NCBI RefSeq assembly: GCF_030371585.1
Contig: NZ_JAUDCE010000007.1
Strand: one strand, 5' to 3'
DNA length: 64,000 nt
Source of the DNA: Megamonas hypermegale_A
GTDB taxonomy: Bacteria > Bacillota > Negativicutes > Selenomonadales > Selenomonadaceae
The position numbers were made by a program, and so were the translations under genes. Below are positions 15,561 through 24,211 of the stretch, piece by piece. Numbering within the stretch: position 1 is the first letter of the stretch; every line of letters begins with the position of its first letter. Below the pieces are notes generated by a model. It had not been told where the DNA came from and ran no database searches. It worked only from the letters and a program-made list of their open reading frames with translations.

Positions 15561-16697
15561 TCAAAGCAGAAATTCACCGAATACGCTGTTGCCGAACTTC
15601 ATGCCCTTTGTTGTCAAAGAGACGGCGGTATCTGTTTCCTCCAGCAGATTTTTTTGCCGCAATGCCGCTATTTTTTCACCGTACACCGCATGAATATCCT
15701 TATGGAATACTTCCTCGAATTTCTGTTTATTTATACCCCATATCGTCCGCAGTGCCAAAAAACAAAATTCCTCCATATGCGCTTTTGCGTCGACCGTTTC
15801 CTCCGTCTCGAACGGCAAAACGCCCTGACCGCATTTTTTTATATATTTTTTTATGTCGAACGGATTTTGCACGCGCTTTTGCCGATAATAGCCGTGCGCG
15901 CCTGCACCCAGTCCCAGATACGGCTTGTCCTGCCAATACGCCAGATTGTGTCTGCTTTCATATCCCGCCTGCGCGAAGTTGGATATTTCATAACGTCTGT
16001 AGCCGTATTTCGGCAAAGCTTCTGTCAGATAATCATACATCTTTTCGCAGTCCTCTTCCGTCGGCAGGAGCAGTTTCCCTTCGTCGTACAGCCGGCCGAA
16101 AACAGTTCCTTCTTCTATCTGCAAACCGTAAATTGAAATATGCTGTACGTTCCGGCTCACTGCCCACGCTACACTTTGCTGCAGCATGGTAAATGTCTGC
16201 TGCGGCAAGCCATACATCAAATCTATGCTGATATTTTTAAAGCCTGTTTTCCAAGCGGCACCTACAGCTTTCTCAGCTTCCTCTATCGTATGAATACGCC
16301 CGATATTCTTTAGCAGTTCATTCTGCGCCGCCTGTACGCCGAAACTTATTCTGTTTATTCCGTTTTGTCTTAACTGATAGAGCTTTGCTTCGTCCACTGT
16401 GCCCGGATTGGCTTCCAGTGTAATTTCGCACGGATTATTCAGCGCAAATGAATTTTTTATTTCCGCCAGAATTTCCCCGATTAACTGCGGCGGCAAAATC
16501 GAAGGAGTTCCGCCGCCGAAATAAATCGTATCCAGACAAATATCAGGAAACAATTCCCAATAGAGAACTATTTCCTGACAAAGAGCTTTCGTATACTGTC
16601 TGTAAAGACTTTCCGGTGCTTTAACCGAAGCAAAGTCGCAATAAAAACATTTCTGTCTGCAAAACGGAATGTGAATGTACATTCCAAAATTATTCAT
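15561..16697 (-). CDS. hemW: HemW-type radical SAM heme chaperone
   Basis: A 378-aa radical SAM protein. The [4Fe-4S] ligands are Cys13, Cys17 and Cys20 (PFCRQKCFYCDF), the CxxxCxxC motif. GGGTPSIL, EANPGT and RISFGVQ are the usual SAM-barrel motifs. HemW (YggW) proteins bind heme and insert it into respiratory enzymes; unlike HemN they lack coproporphyrinogen oxidase activity, and the short N-terminus here fits HemW. Its ATG overlaps the lepA stop by one base (TGATG), the very common lepA-hemW pairing. Confidence 0.9.
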   Translation of the reverse strand: MNNFGMYIHIPFCRQKCFYCDFASVKAPESLYRQYTKALCQEIVLYWELFPDICLDTIYFGGGTPSILPPQLIGEILAEIKNSFALNNPCEITLEANPGTVDEAKLYQLRQNGINRISFGVQAAQNELLKNIGRIHTIEEAEKAVGAAWKTGFKNISIDLMYGLPQQTFTMLQQSVAWAVSRNVQHISIYGLQIEEGTVFGRLYDEGKLLLPTEEDCEKMYDYLTEALPKYGYRRYEISNFAQAGYESRHNLAYWQDKPYLGLGAGAHGYYRQKRVQNPFDIKKYIKKCGQGVLPFETEETVDAKAHMEEFCFLALRTIWGINKQKFEEVFHKDIHAVYGEKIAALRQKNLLEETDTAVSLTTKGMKFGNSVFGEFLL

Positions 16698-18493
16698 CAG
16701 TCTATTTTCAAAATCGCCATGAATGCTTCCTGCGGCACTTCTACCGAGCCGACCGCCTTCATGCGTTTTTTACCTTCTTTCTGTTTTTCCAGCAGTTTGC
16801 GTTTGCGTGTGATATCGCCGCCGTAGCATTTTGCCAAAACGTCCTTACGCATTGCACGTACGTTTTCACGGGCGATAATCTTGTTGCCGACTGCCGCCTG
16901 AATAGGAATTTCAAACATCTGGCGCGGAATGATGTTCTTCAGTTTTTCCGCCAGCTGACGGCCGCGCATTGCCGCTCTGTCCGTATGCACAATCGTGGAG
17001 AGCGCATCGACCGGTTCGCCGTTTAAAAGGATATCCAGTTTCACAAGCTTGGACGGCTGATAGTCGGTCAGTTCGTAATCGAGCGAAGCATAGCCGCGCG
17101 TTGCCGATTTCAGCTTGTCGAAATAATCATAGATGATTTCACTGAGCGGAATGTGATATACAATCATGACGCGGTTCACATCGAGATAATCCATCGTTTT
17201 GAACACGCCGCGCTTATCCTGCGAAATTTCCATAACGGGACCGACATAATCGTTCGGCACGATAACGGTCGCTTTTACGTACGGTTCTTCGATATGTTCG
17301 ATTTCCGTCGGCGGCGGCATGGAAGCAGGATTGTCGATTTTGACCATTTCCTTATTCGTTTTGTAAACGTGATATATAACGCTCGGTGCCGTAGTGATGA
17401 GTTTTAATTTATACTCACGTTCCAATCGTTCCTGAATAACGTCCATATGCAACAGTCCCAAAAAACCGCAGCGGTAACCGAAACCAAGAGCGATGGACGT
17501 TTCCGGTTCAAAAGTCAGCGCCGCATCGTTTAACTGCAGTTTTTCCAAAGCATCCTTCAGGTTTTCGTAATCGGAACTGTCGACAGGATACAAACCGCAA
17601 TACACCATCGGCGTAACACCGCGATAACCCGGCAGAGCCTCCGTCGCCGGATTGTCAGCCTGCGTCACCGTATCGCCGACGCGCACGTCGCGCACATTTT
17701 TCAAACTGCCCGCCACGAAACCTACTTCGCCGCTTTCCAGCATGTTGATATTAACCGGTGCCGGACGGAAGCAGCCGATATCCGTAACTTCAAATTCCTT
17801 GCCCGTCGCCATCATCTTCAGCTTCATGCCTGGCTTAATGCAGCCGTCAACGACGCGGATATGTGCTATTACGCCTTTGTACGCATCGAAATATGAATCG
17901 AAAATCAATGCTTTGAGCGGCTTATCGTTATCGGCCGGCGGCGCAGGAATTTTCTGCACAATCTGCTCTAAGATTTCTTCAATGCCGATACCGGCTTTGG
18001 CGCTGGCAAGCACCGCATCCGACGTATCCAGACCGATGATGTCCTCGATTTCCTGCTTGACCATTTCTGGCTCCGCACTCGGCAGGTCGATTTTGTTGAT
18101 TACCGGAATAATTTCCAAATCATGCTCCAGTGCCAGATACACATTGGCTAGCGTCTGCGCTTCCACACCCTGCGTGGCATCCACGACGAGAAGCGCACCT
18201 TCACATGCTGCCAGACTGCGCGATACTTCATAGTTGAAGTCCACATGGCCCGGCGTGTCAATGAGGTTTAATTCGTATATTTCACCGTCTTTGGCTTTAT
18301 AGTGCAGACGCACCGTCTGCGCCTTAATCGTTATACCGCGCTCGCGTTCCAAATCCATATTGTCCAGAACCTGCGCTTCCATTTCCCGTTCCGTAAGAGT
18401 ACCTGTATATTCAATCAATCTATCGGCTAAGGTAGATTTACCGTGGTCTATATGTGCTATAATGGAAAAATTTCTAATATGTTTTGCGTCCAA
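16697..18493 (-). CDS. lepA: elongation factor 4 (LepA)
   Basis: A 598-aa translational GTPase. G1 is AHIDHGKST, G3 is DTPGHVDF, G4 is NKIDLPSA; the LepA-specific C-terminal domain (CYGGDITRKRKLLEKQKEGKKRM) is present. It acts on the ribosome during initiation or back-translocation under stress. Start is TTG 18493 with GGAGGT 8 nt upstream. It is first of a lepA-hemW operon on the minus strand and divergent from the Rrf2 regulator. Confidence 0.97.
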   Translation of the reverse strand: MDAKHIRNFSIIAHIDHGKSTLADRLIEYTGTLTEREMEAQVLDNMDLERERGITIKAQTVRLHYKAKDGEIYELNLIDTPGHVDFNYEVSRSLAACEGALLVVDATQGVEAQTLANVYLALEHDLEIIPVINKIDLPSAEPEMVKQEIEDIIGLDTSDAVLASAKAGIGIEEILEQIVQKIPAPPADNDKPLKALIFDSYFDAYKGVIAHIRVVDGCIKPGMKLKMMATGKEFEVTDIGCFRPAPVNINMLESGEVGFVAGSLKNVRDVRVGDTVTQADNPATEALPGYRGVTPMVYCGLYPVDSSDYENLKDALEKLQLNDAALTFEPETSIALGFGYRCGFLGLLHMDVIQERLEREYKLKLITTAPSVIYHVYKTNKEMVKIDNPASMPPPTEIEHIEEPYVKATVIVPNDYVGPVMEISQDKRGVFKTMDYLDVNRVMIVYHIPLSEIIYDYFDKLKSATRGYASLDYELTDYQPSKLVKLDILLNGEPVDALSTIVHTDRAAMRGRQLAEKLKNIIPRQMFEIPIQAAVGNKIIARENVRAMRKDVLAKCYGGDITRKRKLLEKQKEGKKRMKAVGSVEVPQEAFMAILKID

Positions 18494-18562
18494 TTTATTA
18501 CCTCCGTCAAAATTTCATTTCATATAATTATATCATTTCCCAAAACACTCTAGCAATAGTAT

Positions 18563-18591
18563 TTGATTTCCTACTGTTTTAATAGTAAAAT
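18563..18591 (+). promoter_or_regulatory. promoter and possible operator of the Rrf2 regulator
   Basis: TTGATT (18563-18568), 17-bp spacer, TAAAAT (18586-18591). The spacer holds an imperfect palindrome TACTGTTTTAATAGTA (18572-18587), well placed for autoregulation. On the other strand a TTGCTA/TATAAT pair about 18 bp apart is a candidate lepA promoter. Confidence 0.45.
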
Positions 18592-18621
18592 AAAAATAAA
18601 AAAAGACGAGGTGACTGGTTT

Positions 18622-19053
18622 ATGAAAGTATCTACCAAAGGCCGTTACGCGCTGCGGACGATGATTGACCTGGCCGTAAACGACAACAGTAATCCTATCC
18701 CGCTTAAAGACATTGCCGCCCGCCAGAATATCAGCTTGAAATACATGGAACAGATTATCGCTCTTCTCATAAAGGCAAAACTGGTAAAAAGCGTACGCGG
18801 CAACAGCGGCGGCTATATGCTTGCCCGGCCGAGCATGCAGTATACAGCGGGCGATATACTTCGTGCCGCTGAGGGAGACATGACGCCCATTGACTGTATC
18901 AAAAAAAATTCTCCCGCCTGCAGCCGTGCCGATTTTTGTACTGTCCTGCCGTTCTGGCAGGGACTGAACAAAGTAATCAACGGTTATCTTGACAGCGTTA
19001 CGCTAGCTGAACTTGCCCGTCAGGCAAAAGAAAAATCGCATTTAGAAATCTAA
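18622..19053 (+). CDS. Rrf2-family transcriptional regulator with Cys cluster
   Basis: A 143-aa winged-helix regulator. The N-terminus MKVSTKGRYALRTMIDLA and the wing SVRGNSGGYMLARP are the Rrf2 signature. Three Cys in DCIKKNSPACSRADFC sit where IscR/NsrR-type members bind an Fe-S cluster, though the spacing (8 and 6 residues) is not exactly that of E. coli IscR. Likely a sensor of Fe-S status, redox or NO rather than a CymR-type cysteine regulator, which lacks these Cys. No isc/suf or cysteine genes are adjacent, so the targets are elsewhere. Confidence 0.85.
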   Translation: MKVSTKGRYALRTMIDLAVNDNSNPIPLKDIAARQNISLKYMEQIIALLIKAKLVKSVRGNSGGYMLARPSMQYTAGDILRAAEGDMTPIDCIKKNSPACSRADFCTVLPFWQGLNKVINGYLDSVTLAELARQAKEKSHLEI

Positions 19054-19079
19054 AGGAGCTGAGCTGCTCCTTTTTTATT
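19050..19079 (+). terminator. terminator after the Rrf2 gene
   Basis: AAGGAGC pairs with GCTCCTT over a 6-nt loop, followed by a T run, right after the stop codon. Confidence 0.75.
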
Positions 19080-19153
19080 TTCCTGTTAAATACACTGCCG
19101 TTTATTTTTGTCTGCAACGTTACAAAAAAATTACAAATTTACACATTTTCATG

Positions 19154-19182
19154 TTGTATAAAGTTAAATCTACCTATATAAT
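19154..19182 (+). promoter_or_regulatory. promoter of brnQ
   Basis: TTGTAT (19154-19159), 17-bp spacer, TATAAT (19177-19182). Confidence 0.6.
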
Positions 19183-19243
19183 ATAGAATTATGTTTATTA
19201 CGTTATACGTTAAAAATTTACAGAAAGGATTTAAAAAATTTTT

Positions 19244-20404
19244 ATGCAACAAATTAAATCACGCGATGTAATCGTAATTGGCTTTGCACTGTTTTCCATG
19301 TTTTTCGGTGCAGGCAATCTGATTTTCCCGCCGTATCTCGGCATGACTTCCGGGGATGAATGGCTGACCGGTTTTTCCTGCTTCATCTTCGTCGAAGTTT
19401 TTCTTTCCTGCGTAGGTATTTACGCTATGGTGCTCGGCGGCGGCAGTATCACTGCTCTTGAAGAGGCACTGGGCAAAATTCCCGGCAGAATATTAAATAT
19501 TATCATTATTTTATGTACCGGCGTACTCATCGCTCCGCCGCGTACAGCAGCCACCACTTTTGAAATGAGTATCGCACCGTTCACGGACAATATTTCACTT
19601 CTGGCATTTTCCATCATCTTTTTTGCCATCGTATTCGCGACGACAATCCGGCCGACGCGCTTTGTCGATATCATCGGTAAATATCTGACGCCTATACTTG
19701 TCATCTGTACGTTTATTCTCATCATCGTCGGCATCATCAATCCTATTGGTGAAATCGCACCGCCAACATCCGCCACTGTAGCTCAGGACGGCATCATCGC
19801 CGGCTACCAGACAATGGATATTCTCGCCGTTGTCGGCTTCGGTATCGTAATGCTCAATACGCTTCGTCTCAAAGGTTATACGGAACATAAAGTTCAGTTA
19901 AAAGCCATCATTTATATCTGTCTTGTCGCAGGCCTTCTGCTTTGCTCGATTTACGGCGGTCTTGCTTATCTCGGCGCTACTTCCAGCATGACACTCAGTC
20001 ATGATTTGAACCAGGCACAGCTCATCGTTGCCATTACTCATCACCTGCTCGGTTCTACAGGCACGCTTATTCTCGGCATCATCGTAGGCTTTGCCTGCCT
20101 CACGACGGCAATCGGCCTTGCCGGTGCTACGGCATATTTCTTTGAAAAAATTTCCGGCGGCAGAGTAAAATACGAAGTCTGGATTGTCGTGAACATCTTA
20201 ATCAGCACGGCACTGTGCAATCTCGGCCTCACTTCCATAATCGAACTTGCCGTACCGATTTTGACGACAATCTGTCCGCCGTTCATGGTTACGGTCATTT
20301 TACTCTTATTCCGCAATCAGATTAAAAACAATATGATTTACAAAGTATGCGCCTTCATCGGTCTCATTTTCGGCCTATATTTCACAATTCAATCATATAT
20401 TTAA
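19244..20404 (+). CDS. brnQ: branched-chain amino acid:cation symporter, LIVCS (BrnQ) family
   Basis: A 386-aa protein with about 11-12 membrane helices. The N-terminus (FALFSMFFGAGNLIFPPYLG) is the family signature, and TGVLIAPPRTAATTFEM is the second conserved stretch. BrnQ proteins take up Leu, Ile and Val with Na+ or H+. It is somewhat shorter than the usual 430-450 aa, mostly at the C-terminus, but the frame is open and ends in a polar tail. It stands directly before T-box-controlled leuS, so two genes for leucine supply are adjacent, though each has its own promoter. Confidence 0.9.
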   Translation: MQQIKSRDVIVIGFALFSMFFGAGNLIFPPYLGMTSGDEWLTGFSCFIFVEVFLSCVGIYAMVLGGGSITALEEALGKIPGRILNIIIILCTGVLIAPPRTAATTFEMSIAPFTDNISLLAFSIIFFAIVFATTIRPTRFVDIIGKYLTPILVICTFILIIVGIINPIGEIAPPTSATVAQDGIIAGYQTMDILAVVGFGIVMLNTLRLKGYTEHKVQLKAIIYICLVAGLLLCSIYGGLAYLGATSSMTLSHDLNQAQLIVAITHHLLGSTGTLILGIIVGFACLTTAIGLAGATAYFFEKISGGRVKYEVWIVVNILISTALCNLGLTSIIELAVPILTTICPPFMVTVILLLFRNQIKNNMIYKVCAFIGLIFGLYFTIQSYI

Positions 20405-20409
20405 TTTTC

Positions 20410-20438
20410 TTGACTTTAATCTGTTTGCTAAGTATAAT
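20410..20438 (+). promoter_or_regulatory. promoter of the leuS T-box leader
   Basis: TTGACT (20410-20415), 17-bp spacer, TATAAT (20433-20438), six bases after the brnQ stop. Confidence 0.75.
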
Positions 20439-20444
20439 GATATT

Positions 20445-20680
20445 TGTCTATATTATATCAAATCCCTTGATACAGAGTAGTAAACCTGTTAAAGTCTTTA
20501 CAGAAAGCAGGCGGTCGATGCAAGCCTGCAGCTTTTAAGTTGAACTCGCTGTGGAGGAGCACTTTCGTGCCGCTAATCCCGTTAAGATTTTAAGAGGACA
20601 GCTCATCTGTCAATCAGGGTGGTACCGCGATTAATTCGTCCCTGGCAATTATTGCCGGGGGCTTTTTTATTGCTCAAAAA
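20445..20680 (+). promoter_or_regulatory. T-box leader (leucine specific) upstream of leuS
   Basis: The conserved T-box sequence AGGGTGGTACCGCG is at 20616-20629. It is followed by an intrinsic terminator (CCCTGGCA with TGCCGGGGG, then a T run; 20638-20677). Stem I begins near 20468 (GAGTAGTAA) and its 3' side contains TTGAACTCGC, in which CTC (20545-20547) fits a leucine specifier codon. Uncharged tRNA-Leu should stabilize the antiterminator and let leuS be transcribed. The exact specifier is read from alignment by eye. Confidence 0.9.
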
Positions 20681-20701
20681 AATTTACAGGAGTGTTAGAT
20701 T

Positions 20702-23173
20702 ATGGAAAAATACTGTCCGCAGACCATTGAAAAAAAATGGCAGAAAATCTGGGACGAAACAAATGCTTATCAGATTAAAACAGACCCGAACAAACCGAAA
20801 TACTACGTATTGGAAATGTTCCCGTATCCTTCCGGCAATTTACATATGGGACATGTACGTAATTATTCCATCGGCGACGTTATCGCCCGCTATAAAAGCA
20901 TGAACGGTTTCAACGTTCTTCATCCGATGGGCTTTGACGCTTTCGGCATGCCGGCGGAAAATGCCGCTATCAAGCACGGTGTCCGCCCTTCCGACTGGAC
21001 GGAGGACAATATGGCGAATATGACCCGCCAGCAGAAAGAAATGGGTCTTTCCTACGACTGGGACAGAAAAGTCGCTACCTGCCACGAAGATTACTATAAA
21101 TGGACGCAGTGGCTGTTTGAACTGTTCTACAAAAAAGGTCTTGCCTACAAGAAAAAAGCTTCCGCCAATTGGTGCGAAACATGCCATACTGTACTTGCCA
21201 ACGAACAGGTTATCGACGGCAAATGTTGGCGCTGCGACTCCGACGTCGTGAAAAAAGACCTTGAACAGTGGTTTTTAAAAATCACTGATTATGCCGACGT
21301 ACTCTTAAAAGACCTCGACAAACTCGAAGGCTGGCCGAACCGCGTAAAAATCATGCAGGACAACTGGATTGGCCGCAGTGAAGGTGCGCAGTTCAGCTTC
21401 GACGTGCCGGAATATGGTGAAAAAATTCCTGTTTACACGACACGTCCCGACACCGTTTTCGGTGTTTCCTACGTAGTGCTTGCCGCTGAACATCCGCTCG
21501 TGAAAAAATTCATCAAAGGCAAGGAAAACGAACAGGAAATCCTGAAATTCATCGACGAAGTTCACAATATGAACGAAATCGAACGTACTTCCAGCGAATC
21601 GGAAAAGAAAGGCATGTTCACCGGCGTTTATGCCGTAAATCCGTTCAACGGCGAAAAAGTGCCTGTATGGGTAACGAACTATGTACTCTATGAATACGGC
21701 ACAGGCGCCGTTATGGGTGTTCCGACGCATGATGAACGCGACTTCATGTTTGCGAAAAAATACAATCTGCCGATGAAAATCGTCATTCAGAACAAAGACA
21801 ATTCCCTCACGCTCGAAACAATGGAAAATGCTTATGTCGACGACGGCGTGCTCGTAAATTCCGGTCAGTTCACCGGTATGAACAACCGCAAAGCCATCAC
21901 GGCGATGATTGACTGGCTTGAAGAAAACAAACTCGGTGAACGCCATGTAAACTATCGTCTGCGTGACTGGCTCATCTCCCGTCAGCGTTACTGGGGCGCA
22001 CCAATCCCTGTAATTTACTGTCCGCACTGCGGCGAAGTGCTCGTACCGGAAGAAGACTTGCCGGTCAAACTGCCGCGCGACGTAAAATTTGAAACGGGTG
22101 CAACTTCGCCGCTCGCTCAATCCGAAGAATTCGTCAACTGCACCTGCCCGAAATGCGGCTCTCCTGCAAAACGCGAAACGGACACTATGGACACATTCAT
22201 CTGCTCATCCTGGTATTATATGCGCTATGCTGACCCGCACAACGACAAAATGCCGTTCTCCAAAGAAGCAGTGGATTACTGGCTCCCTGTCGACCAGTAT
22301 ATCGGCGGTATTGAACACGCTATACTGCATCTGCTTTACTCCCGCTTCTTCACCAAAGTTCTGAAAGATGCCGTTCTCGTCAAATTTGATGAACCGTTCA
22401 CCAATCTCTTAACGCAAGGCATGGTTATAAAAGACGGCTCCAAAATGAGTAAATCGAAAGGCAATGTCGTATCGCCGGAAGAAATCATCAAAAAATACGG
22501 TGCTGATACAGCGCGCATCTTCATCTTATTCGCCGCTCCGCCAGAACGCGACCTCGAATGGAGCGACCAGGGCGTAGAAGGCGCTTGGCGTTTCCTCCAG
22601 CGCGTATGGAGAATTGTTCTCTCTTATGCGGAAAAAGTGAAGGAAAACCAGCCGCTCGATACGAATGCTCTCACTAAAGATGAAAAAGAACTGTTCCGCA
22701 TCTTAAACGTTACTATTCAGAAAGTAACGGAAGATGTAGGCGTTCGCGGCACATTCAACACGGCCATCAGCTCCGTCATGGAACTTGTTAATGCTTTCTA
22801 CGCATTTAAAGACGGCAGCCTCAATGCAGGTCTCGCCCGCGAAGTTGTCATCAATCTGATTAAACTTCTCGCGCCGTTTGCACCGCATATCACGGAAGAA
22901 CTCTGGCAGCAAATCGGTCAAAGCGGCAGTGTTCATCATACGACGTGGCCGACTTTCGACCCGGAAGCCACCGTTGCCGACGAAATTGAAGTAGTTGTTC
23001 AGATAAACGGCAAAGTCCGCTCCAAAATCATGATAGCTTCTTCCGCAACACGCGAACAGCAGCAGGAAAAAGCTCTTGCTGATGAAAAAGTCAAAAACCT
23101 GATTGACGGCAAAACCGTTGTAAAAGTAATCAGCGTACCGCAAAAACTCGTAAATATCGTAGTAAAAGGCTAA
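20702..23173 (+). CDS. leuS: leucyl-tRNA synthetase
   Basis: An 823-aa class I synthetase. The HIGH-type motif is NLHMGH at about residue 43, the KMSKS loop is KMSKSKGNVVSPEE at about 580, and the CP1 editing domain (about 220-420) shows TTRPDTVFG and the GTGAVMGVPTHDERD loop whose Asp guards against mischarged isoleucine products. The C-terminal domain ends DGKTVVKVISVPQKLVNIVV, normal for LeuRS. It is controlled by the T-box upstream. Its stop codon lies in the left copy of the direct repeat that flanks a MITE-like element. Confidence 0.97.
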   Translation: MEKYCPQTIEKKWQKIWDETNAYQIKTDPNKPKYYVLEMFPYPSGNLHMGHVRNYSIGDVIARYKSMNGFNVLHPMGFDAFGMPAENAAIKHGVRPSDWTEDNMANMTRQQKEMGLSYDWDRKVATCHEDYYKWTQWLFELFYKKGLAYKKKASANWCETCHTVLANEQVIDGKCWRCDSDVVKKDLEQWFLKITDYADVLLKDLDKLEGWPNRVKIMQDNWIGRSEGAQFSFDVPEYGEKIPVYTTRPDTVFGVSYVVLAAEHPLVKKFIKGKENEQEILKFIDEVHNMNEIERTSSESEKKGMFTGVYAVNPFNGEKVPVWVTNYVLYEYGTGAVMGVPTHDERDFMFAKKYNLPMKIVIQNKDNSLTLETMENAYVDDGVLVNSGQFTGMNNRKAITAMIDWLEENKLGERHVNYRLRDWLISRQRYWGAPIPVIYCPHCGEVLVPEEDLPVKLPRDVKFETGATSPLAQSEEFVNCTCPKCGSPAKRETDTMDTFICSSWYYMRYADPHNDKMPFSKEAVDYWLPVDQYIGGIEHAILHLLYSRFFTKVLKDAVLVKFDEPFTNLLTQGMVIKDGSKMSKSKGNVVSPEEIIKKYGADTARIFILFAAPPERDLEWSDQGVEGAWRFLQRVWRIVLSYAEKVKENQPLDTNALTKDEKELFRILNVTIQKVTEDVGVRGTFNTAISSVMELVNAFYAFKDGSLNAGLAREVVINLIKLLAPFAPHITEELWQQIGQSGSVHHTTWPTFDPEATVADEIEVVVQINGKVRSKIMIASSATREQQQEKALADEKVKNLIDGKTVVKVISVPQKLVNIVVKG

Positions 23174-23179
23174 TATAAA

Positions 23180-23310
23180 ACCCGCTGTGTTAGTAAAGCA
23201 TCGAGCTTTTAGCCAGCAACATAATAGTTTATATTCGTTCGATGTTATCACTTAACCTCACTAAATATAAACTATTATGCTGCTTTAAGAAATTAGCTAG
23301 CACGACAGAT
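23180..23310. mobile_element. MITE-like palindromic element, copy 1
   Basis: A 131-bp noncoding element directly after leuS. Its ends are imperfect inverted repeats (CCCGCTGTGTTAGTAAAG and, reversed, TCTGTCGTGCTAGCTAA). Inside, CATAATAGTTTATATT pairs with AATATAAACTATTATG (16 bp). The 9-bp direct repeat TAATATAAA lies on both sides (23171-23179 and 23311-23319). The interior (TTCGTTCGATGTTATCAC, AACCTCACTAAATATAAAC) recurs inverted in copy 2 at 49187-49382. No ORF. Confidence 0.75.
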
Positions 23311-23321
23311 TAATATAAACT

Positions 23322-23366
23322 AAAAAATGTTGAAATCGGGGATTTTCCTGATTTCAACATTTTATT
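23322..23366 (+). terminator. terminator downstream of leuS
   Basis: AAAATGTTGAAATC pairs with GATTTCAACATTTT around an ~11-nt loop. The MITE-like element lies between leuS and this terminator. Confidence 0.8.
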
Positions 23367-23395
23367 TTATCTCATAAAAAGGAATGTACATATCT

Positions 23396-24130
23396 ATGGT
23401 AAAACAGCGTTACGAACTTCTGAACACTCTGCGCGGCTTCAGTCTTGTCAATATGATTTTCTATCATTTTATCTGGGATTTGATTTATATTTTTTCCGTT
23501 ATCGACAATGTCTGGCCAAATTTATTTTACATCTGGCAGCAATTTATCTGTTCATCATTTATCTTCATCTCCGGTTTTTGCTGGCCGCTGAGCCACAATC
23601 ACCTGCGGCGCGGTTTGACGATTTTTGCCTGCGGCATATTGATTACGCTCGTTACATATATTTTCCTGCCGCAAAACACTATTGTATTCGGTATTCTCAC
23701 TTTTCTCGGTTCAGCTGCACTGTTTCTGCTCATTTTGCCCCAACAGCTTTTAAAAATAAAACCGCTGTACGGATTTATTTTAAGTCTCTGCCTATTCATT
23801 CTGTCAAAAAATATAACGCGCGGCTATCTCGGTTTTTCCTTCTGCAAAATCTCCCTGCCGCCGGAAATATACGCCAATCATTTCACCGCTTATCTCGGTT
23901 TTCCGCACGATAGTTTTTCCTCCGCCGATTATTTTCCGCTCTTGCCGTGGCTGTTTTTATTCAGCAGCGGTTACTATGCGTACCAGTACTGTTATGCAAA
24001 AAACATTCTAGCTAAATTCAGCCGCAAGATATTTCCGCCGCTTAATTTCTGCGGCAAACATTCTCTATTCATTTATCTTATACATCAGCCGCTAATCTAT
24101 TTTGCATTATCTTTATCTATAGATTTTTAA
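23396..24130 (+). CDS. DUF1624-type membrane acyltransferase
   Basis: A 244-aa integral membrane protein with about 7-8 helices. The N-terminus RYELLNTLRGFSLVNMIFYH carries the Asp/Arg-Gly and His pattern of the heparan-alpha-glucosaminide N-acetyltransferase catalytic (DUF1624) family; GKHSLFIYLIHQP near the C-terminus is also conserved in such acyltransferases. It probably acylates a cell-surface glycan or lipid; substrate unknown. ATG 23396 is preferred to ATG 23384, since the only Shine-Dalgarno-like sequence (AAAAAGGA) ends at 23383. It is monocistronic. Confidence 0.75.
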   Translation: MVKQRYELLNTLRGFSLVNMIFYHFIWDLIYIFSVIDNVWPNLFYIWQQFICSSFIFISGFCWPLSHNHLRRGLTIFACGILITLVTYIFLPQNTIVFGILTFLGSAALFLLILPQQLLKIKPLYGFILSLCLFILSKNITRGYLGFSFCKISLPPEIYANHFTAYLGFPHDSFSSADYFPLLPWLFLFSSGYYAYQYCYAKNILAKFSRKIFPPLNFCGKHSLFIYLIHQPLIYFALSLSIDF

Positions 24131-24150
24131 AAATTTATTTCTTATACCTA

Positions 24151-24182
24151 TTGACAAATTATATTTTAAAGTAGTATACTAC
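24151..24182 (+). promoter_or_regulatory. promoter and operator of the GntR-family regulator
   Basis: TTGACA (24151-24156), 18-bp spacer, TATACT (24175-24180). A perfect 12-bp palindrome GTAGTATACTAC (24171-24182) covers the -10 element; a close variant occurs in the next intergenic region, so it is a good candidate for the site bound by the regulator itself. Confidence 0.65.
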
Positions 24183-24211
24183 ATACAAGATAAGAATTAG
24201 GAGATGATAAT

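Noticed and set aside
15534..16192. Two ~200-codon plus-strand frames over the 3' end of hemW
   Set aside because: Both are antisense to hemW, lack an RBS and have no family features.
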